From Clostridiales bacterium UBA6363 (lineage in GTDB: Bacteria > Bacillota > Clostridia > UBA1381), in assembly GCA_002438865.1 (NCBI GenBank), contig DJRJ01000065.1, positions 511-11,049 on the forward strand: a stretch of DNA of 10,539 nucleotides. The letters run 5' to 3'. The notes below the pieces were generated by a model. The model worked only from the letters and a program-made list of their open reading frames with translations, had not been told where the DNA came from and searched no databases. The position numbers and the translations under genes were made by a program. Of this stretch, positions 6,367-10,539 are shown one piece after another (the stretch's first letter is position 1; the number at the start of each line of letters is the position of its first letter).

Positions 6367-8560
6367 AGGATTTGTTGAGGATAAATATAATATTGAGGAG
6401 GAGTCGTTAAATGCGTCGCTGTTCACTACCGGAAACGGTTATATGGGAGTGCGGGGCAGTTTTGAGGAATACGGCTCATTAAGGATACAGGGTGCGTATA
6501 TCCGCGGGGTTATTGACGAAATAATCGAGGTTATGGAGCCGTTCCCGGATAACGAGTATATGAAAAAATACTATATAGACGAGGATAAGCTTAAGGAGTT
6601 TGAGTATCAGGACAGCGTTATAAACAATCCTGATTTCCTGCTTATGCGAATAAGCGTAAACGGCAAAACGTTCTATCCGTGGGAGGGAAAGCTCCATTCG
6701 TGGGAGCGGTATATCGATCCCGAAACGGCTCGTCTTGTAAGGAATGTGCGCTGGGAGAACAGCAGGGGCGATATAACGGATTTTTCATTTGAAAGATTTG
6801 CCTCGTTTGCCGACGACCATATATATTGCATAAAGGTAAAAATTACGCCGATTAATCACAGCGGAAAAATCGAGGTGATGTCGGGCATTGACAAGCGTGT
6901 GAAAACGGGCGGACAAAAGGTCGCAAAGGTATTAAACGAAACCGTAACGGATAATATGGCATACGTGCATACGCTGATGGGTAAAAAGTACGGCTTTGAA
7001 ACAGGCATAACGGCTGTCACGGACATAAATACGGACGCTGACTGGAGCGGTAAATCGGAGGACGGACTGATTTACAATGTTACGGAATTTGATGCGGAAG
7101 AGAACAGGGAATACACAGTGGAAAAACGTGTGTATATCGTATCGTCACGTGAGGGCGGCGTATCCCGTCCGCAGCCCCTGAATTTGAGCTATGACGAGTA
7201 TTTTAAATCGCATACGGCTGAATACGGCAAGGCTTTCAATATGGCGGACATTCGTATAAGCGGTGACGAAAAAGCGGATACAGGCATAAGATTTGCAAAT
7301 TATCATTCGCTTATCTCCGCATCGCATACCGACAGTATTCACTCGATTGCGGCAAAGGGGCTTACAGGCGAGAAATACAACGATTTTGTATGGTGGGACT
7401 GCGAGGTTTATCAGCTTCCGATATTTATTTACACCGCTCCAGAAACCGCAAAAAAGATGCTTATGTATCGTTACAGACTGCTTGAGCAGTCAAAGAAAAA
7501 TGCACGTGAGGCAGGCTTTAAGGGCGCAAAATATGCGTTCTGCTCGTCTGTCGAGGGCGATGAAAGAGTGTGGATTTACGCACGCCACCCGTTTATGCAA
7601 ATCCATATAAATGCGGATATAGCATGGGGAATAATCCATTATTACACCGTGACGGGCGATATTGATTTTCTGCGTGATTACGGTATGGAAATGCTTACGG
7701 AGCTGTGCGAGTTCTGGAAAAGCCGTGTGGAATTGCATAACGGCAGATACGAGATACGCTGTGTAACGGGTACGGACGAACATCACCCGTACGTGGATAA
7801 TGACGCATATACAAATTATCTTGTTAAATTCGTATTGGAAAAGGTAACGGAGTATGCAAAAATGCTCGGCTTGGACAATGACTACAGCGAAATTGCCGAT
7901 AAGCTGTATCAGCCGTTGGAGAAAAACGGTCTCATTCCGCAGTTTGACGGTTATTTCGGACTGAGCCGCAATCTGGAAGAAGCAGGCGGAAACAATGCGG
8001 TCAATTTCCAGATGAAATCGTCGGGACTTTATCACAAAAGCCAGATAATCAAACAGCCGGACGTTATGCTTATATACAGCTATCTGAATATGATTCCCGA
8101 AGGCGCAGACTATGCGGCAAACTGGGATTATTACGAGCATATGTGCGAGTCCTCGTCGTCGCTTTCGTTTGCGCCCCATTCGATATGCTCGGCGGACAAC
8201 GGCAGAATGCTTTCCGCATACAATTATCTGATAGAAACGGCATACATTGACGTGTACGATATACATAAATGCGGCTGGCAGGGCGTACATTCGGGCTGTC
8301 TTGTGGGTGCGTGGTACGCTGTGTTCAGAGGTATTGCCGGAATTGTGTGCCGTGAAAAGCATATAGAAATAAATCCGCATATGATGCCATGGTGGGATAA
8401 GATTGAGTTTAGCTTTGTCTATCACGGAGCAAAGTTTGATGTGCTTATGAAAGACGGGGAATATACCCTGACAGCGGACAGTGAAAGCGATATTGAGGTA
8501 ATATTTAACGGCAAAACGGTTTTGGTAAACCGTGACAAGCCGATGAAAGAATTAATGTGA
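6347..8560 (+). CDS. GH65 family inverting disaccharide phosphorylase (specificity unknown)
   Basis: A 737-residue GH65 protein. Characterised members mostly phosphorolyse alpha-glucosides (maltose, trehalose, kojibiose, nigerose, glucosyl-rhamnose), releasing beta-glucose 1-phosphate. The N-terminal beta-sandwich starts with the family motif SLFTTGNGYMGVRGSFEE. The (alpha/alpha)6 barrel contains WWDCEVYQLPIF (349-360), YAFCSSVEGDE (396-406), GTDEHHPYVDNDAYTNY with catalytic acid E478, and IIKQPDV with K569-Q570. Probable phosphate contacts are the serine run S602-S607 and H648 in GVHSGCLVGAW, which argues for phosphorolysis over hydrolysis. Several positions differ from the usual forms (YPWESA and GPDEF), so specificity may be new. 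ATG 6347 has AGGGAGG six bases upstream. The gene overlaps the preceding one by 20 bases and is nine bases before a beta-phosphoglucomutase domain, the classic metabolic partner. It is probably cytosolic. Confidence 0.9.
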   Translation: MLKVTSKGFVEDKYNIEEESLNASLFTTGNGYMGVRGSFEEYGSLRIQGAYIRGVIDEIIEVMEPFPDNEYMKKYYIDEDKLKEFEYQDSVINNPDFLLMRISVNGKTFYPWEGKLHSWERYIDPETARLVRNVRWENSRGDITDFSFERFASFADDHIYCIKVKITPINHSGKIEVMSGIDKRVKTGGQKVAKVLNETVTDNMAYVHTLMGKKYGFETGITAVTDINTDADWSGKSEDGLIYNVTEFDAEENREYTVEKRVYIVSSREGGVSRPQPLNLSYDEYFKSHTAEYGKAFNMADIRISGDEKADTGIRFANYHSLISASHTDSIHSIAAKGLTGEKYNDFVWWDCEVYQLPIFIYTAPETAKKMLMYRYRLLEQSKKNAREAGFKGAKYAFCSSVEGDERVWIYARHPFMQIHINADIAWGIIHYYTVTGDIDFLRDYGMEMLTELCEFWKSRVELHNGRYEIRCVTGTDEHHPYVDNDAYTNYLVKFVLEKVTEYAKMLGLDNDYSEIADKLYQPLEKNGLIPQFDGYFGLSRNLEEAGGNNAVNFQMKSSGLYHKSQIIKQPDVMLIYSYLNMIPEGADYAANWDYYEHMCESSSSLSFAPHSICSADNGRMLSAYNYLIETAYIDVYDIHKCGWQGVHSGCLVGAWYAVFRGIAGIVCREKHIEINPHMMPWWDKIEFSFVYHGAKFDVLMKDGEYTLTADSESDIEVIFNGKTVLVNRDKPMKELM

Positions 8561-8562
8561 GG
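8559..8562 (+). promoter_or_regulatory. Weak ribosome binding site overlapping the GH65 stop
   Basis: GAGG at 8559-8562 overlaps the TGA stop of the GH65 gene and precedes ATG 8570 by seven bases. It is the weakest Shine-Dalgarno match in the operon, so the fused last gene may depend on translational coupling to GH65. The start is supported by the HAD motif beginning within the first 11 residues. Confidence 0.45.
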
Positions 8563-8569
8563 TTGAAAT

Positions 8570-10539
8570 ATGGAAAATAAAATTACAGCGGTTATTTTTG
8601 ATTTGGACGGAGTAATAGTCTGCACCGACGAATGCCATTACCGTGCGTGGAAGAAGATGGCTGATGCGGAGGGGATATACTTTGACAGAGTAATAAACAA
8701 CCGCCTGCGTGGGGTAAGCCGTATGGAGAGCCTTAACATAGTTCTCGAGCGTGCAAAAAAAACGTATACAGACGCCGAAAAAGAAAAAATGGCGGCGCTG
8801 AAAAACGAATACTACAAAGAATACATAAAAGCGCTCACTCCCGATGATATACTGCCGGGCGTGGCGGATAATTTAAAGAGATTAAAAGACAGCGGAATAA
8901 AGATTGCAATAGGCTCGTCAAGCAAAAACACTCCGATAATATTAAAGCAAATCGGACTTGACAATTATTTCGACGCCGTTTCAGACGGAAACAACATAAA
9001 AAATTCAAAACCCGACCCCGAGGTGTTTTTAAAAGCGGCGCAAATGCTTAATATTGCTCCGCAAAATTGTATGATAGTCGAAGATGCGGACGCAGGCATA
9101 GAAGCGGGAAAGCGTGCCGGTATGGCAACGCTTGCGGTCGGCGGAGCAAAAGGCGGCGATTATACCGTTAAGGATTTGTCCGACGGCAGAATTATTATAA
9201 AGACCGTTTACAAGCACAGGGCGCACGAAATTGTAAAATCGCTTACACTCAAACAAAAAATAGGTCAGCTTAATCAGGAGCCGTTAGGCAGAAAAAACGC
9301 CGATGAACTGAGAGAGAAAATCCGCCGTGGGGAAATCGGCTCGGTAATTCTCGCTTGCTCGGCAACCGCCGGAAATGACGAGCAATATCGTGGGTATGTG
9401 GATTTTATAAACGATATTCAGCGCATGGCAGTTGAGGAAAGCGAAGCAAAAATACCAATTATTTTCGGGCGTGACGTTATCCACGGACACCGAACGGTTA
9501 TGCCGATACCGCTTGCACAAACGGCGACATTTAATCCCGAATTGGCAAAGAAAGCGTACCGCTGTGTCGCAAAAGAGGCGGCAAATGACGGAGTGCATTG
9601 GGCGTTTTCACCGATGATTGATATTTCACGTGACCCGAGATGGGGAAGATGCATCGAGGGAATAGGCGAAGATCCGCATCTTGGCGGAAAAATGGCGGCG
9701 GCTGTTACAGAGGGGTTTCAGGGTGAGGATTATTCCGCACCCGACAGCCTTGCCGCCTGCGCAAAGCATTATATAGGCTACGGCGCCGTTGAGGGCGGAC
9801 GTGACTATAACCTTGCGGAAATTTCTGATTATACACTAAGGAACGTATACTTAAAAACATTTAAAGCGGCGGTTGATGCAGGCATTGCAACGGTTATGAA
9901 CTCATTTAATGCAATCGGCGGAGATGCAACAGCTTCAAGCAGGTATCTGCTCACCGACCTGCTGAAAGAGGAGCTTGGGTTTGACGGATACGTTATAAGC
10001 GACTGGGCAACGATAGAAAGGCTTATAGCGCAGTGCGTCGCAAAAGATGAGCGTGAGGCGTCAATGCTTGCCGCAAATGCCGGACTTGATATGGATATGG
10101 TAAGCAGATGCTATATAAATAATCTCGAAGCACTTGTTAAAGACGGCTTGGTTTCCGAGGAAACGGTAAACGAAGCGGCGGAGCGTGTAATATACATAAA
10201 ACTGCTGTTCGGAATAATGGACAATCCGTACTGTACTGGAATTGAATACAGCGCCGAAGAACACAGAAAAGCGGCAAAAGCAAGCTCGGACGAGGCAATG
10301 GTGCTTTTGAAAAATAAAAATAACATACTTCCGCTTAAAAAGGAAACAAAAGTGTTTGCAACAGGTCCCATGCTTTATGAAAAGCGTGCGTTTTTGGGCA
10401 GTTGGACACTGGATTTTGATATTAACCTTGTAAAATCTCCCGCCGAGGCTTTAAAGGAGAGCGGAGCAAACGTATTGTTCCCGTCAAGCGAATATCTGTG
10501 GGACGATTGCCTTAAAAAGATAAGGCGTGAAGAATGTGA
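8570..10539 (+). CDS. Beta-phosphoglucomutase (HAD)-GH3 glycosidase fusion, 3' end beyond window
   Basis: One uninterrupted frame of 656 codons from ATG 8570 runs off the window end. Residues 1 to about 205 are a complete HAD-family beta-phosphoglucomutase, which converts beta-glucose 1-phosphate to glucose 6-phosphate. Visible are FDLDG with D11 and D13, H23 in the cap hinge, the subfamily motif GVSR (48-51), GSSSKN (115-120), K147 in SKPDP and E171-D172. From about residue 219 a BglX-like GH3 begins (SLTLKQKIGQL). It has GRDVIHG with D302, RDPRWGR and GEDP, K399-H400, and VISDW with probable nucleophile D478. A GH3 C-terminal sandwich then starts (SSDEAMVLLKNKNNILPL, about 572-590) and is cut by the window edge. 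The linker is roughly 13 residues, and no ATG or good ribosome site in any frame lies near the junction. The gene is nine bases after GH65, which would make the mutase substrate. No signal peptide, so probably cytosolic. The GH3 substrate is unknown. Confidence 0.9.
   Translation, partial: MENKITAVIFDLDGVIVCTDECHYRAWKKMADAEGIYFDRVINNRLRGVSRMESLNIVLERAKKTYTDAEKEKMAALKNEYYKEYIKALTPDDILPGVADNLKRLKDSGIKIAIGSSSKNTPIILKQIGLDNYFDAVSDGNNIKNSKPDPEVFLKAAQMLNIAPQNCMIVEDADAGIEAGKRAGMATLAVGGAKGGDYTVKDLSDGRIIIKTVYKHRAHEIVKSLTLKQKIGQLNQEPLGRKNADELREKIRRGEIGSVILACSATAGNDEQYRGYVDFINDIQRMAVEESEAKIPIIFGRDVIHGHRTVMPIPLAQTATFNPELAKKAYRCVAKEAANDGVHWAFSPMIDISRDPRWGRCIEGIGEDPHLGGKMAAAVTEGFQGEDYSAPDSLAACAKHYIGYGAVEGGRDYNLAEISDYTLRNVYLKTFKAAVDAGIATVMNSFNAIGGDATASSRYLLTDLLKEELGFDGYVISDWATIERLIAQCVAKDEREASMLAANAGLDMDMVSRCYINNLEALVKDGLVSEETVNEAAERVIYIKLLFGIMDNPYCTGIEYSAEEHRKAAKASSDEAMVLLKNKNNILPLKKETKVFATGPMLYEKRAFLGSWTLDFDINLVKSPAEALKESGANVLFPSSEYLWDDCLKKIRREEC

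Noticed and set aside
7490..8425. 311-residue open frame on the minus strand inside GH65
   Set aside because: It lies fully antisense to a well-supported GH65 gene. The translation is rich in Cys, His, Arg and Ile with no recognisable motif, as expected from the reverse strand of a biased coding sequence. No ribosome site or promoter context supports it.
10528..10539. TGA triplets near the window end as the stop of the fusion gene
   Set aside because: TGA at 10528 and 10537 are in another frame. The coding frame reads GAA GAA TGT and then leaves the window, and the GH3 C-terminal domain is clearly incomplete, so the gene continues beyond.
1..10539. CRISPR arrays, tRNA or rRNA genes, insertion sequences, phage or toxin-antitoxin genes
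   Set aside because: I saw no regularly spaced repeats, no transposase or integrase motifs and no structured RNA beyond the two hairpins at the left edge. Virtually all of 193-10539 is accounted for by five metabolic genes.

Overview
The window reads as one polycistronic operon for intracellular glycan breakdown, all on the plus strand, from an anaerobic Firmicute. A gut or rumen Clostridia lineage (Lachnospiraceae- or Oscillospiraceae-like) fits best. The grounds are strong AAGGAG-type ribosome binding sites, a Gram-positive style hairpin plus U-tract terminator, moderate GC with AT-rich intergenic DNA, and gene families typical of those bacteria: domain-swapped GH3, a GH123/DUF4091-type protein, and GH65 with beta-phosphoglucomutase. 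This placement is inference, as no taxonomic marker gene is present.

Layout. Positions 1-77 hold two tandem 11-bp hairpins. The second is followed by eight Ts and looks like the terminator of an upstream unit. Positions 78-192 are an AT-rich leader with a possible sigma-70-type promoter. Five genes follow: a GH28-like beta-helix protein (193-1575), a GH123-like protein (1587-3269), a 1035-residue circularly permuted GH3 (3259-6366), a GH65 phosphorylase-like protein (6347-8560), and a beta-phosphoglucomutase fused in frame to a BglX-like GH3 glycosidase (8570 to the window end, still open). Junctions are +11, -11, -20 and +9 bases, so translational coupling is likely. No gene-free stretch exceeds 192 bases.

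How they fit together. None of the five proteins starts with a recognisable signal peptide, so the enzymes probably act in the cytosol on imported oligosaccharides. GH65 phosphorylases convert an alpha-glucoside and phosphate into beta-glucose 1-phosphate, and the HAD half of the last protein should turn this into glucose 6-phosphate for glycolysis. The two GH3 enzymes would hydrolyse beta-linkages, while the GH28-like and GH123-like proteins suggest uronic-acid or N-acetylhexosamine residues in the substrate. The likely target is a mixed-linkage heteroglycan or glycoside. Its identity cannot be read from the sequence, and no transporter or regulator lies in the window.

The most unusual item is the beta-phosphoglucomutase-GH3 fusion. 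It has intact catalytic motifs in both halves, a linker of roughly a dozen residues, and no alternative start for the GH3 half. Also worth attention are the degenerate active-site motifs of the GH28-like protein, the non-canonical GH65 signatures, and the presence of two differently rearranged GH3 proteins in one operon.
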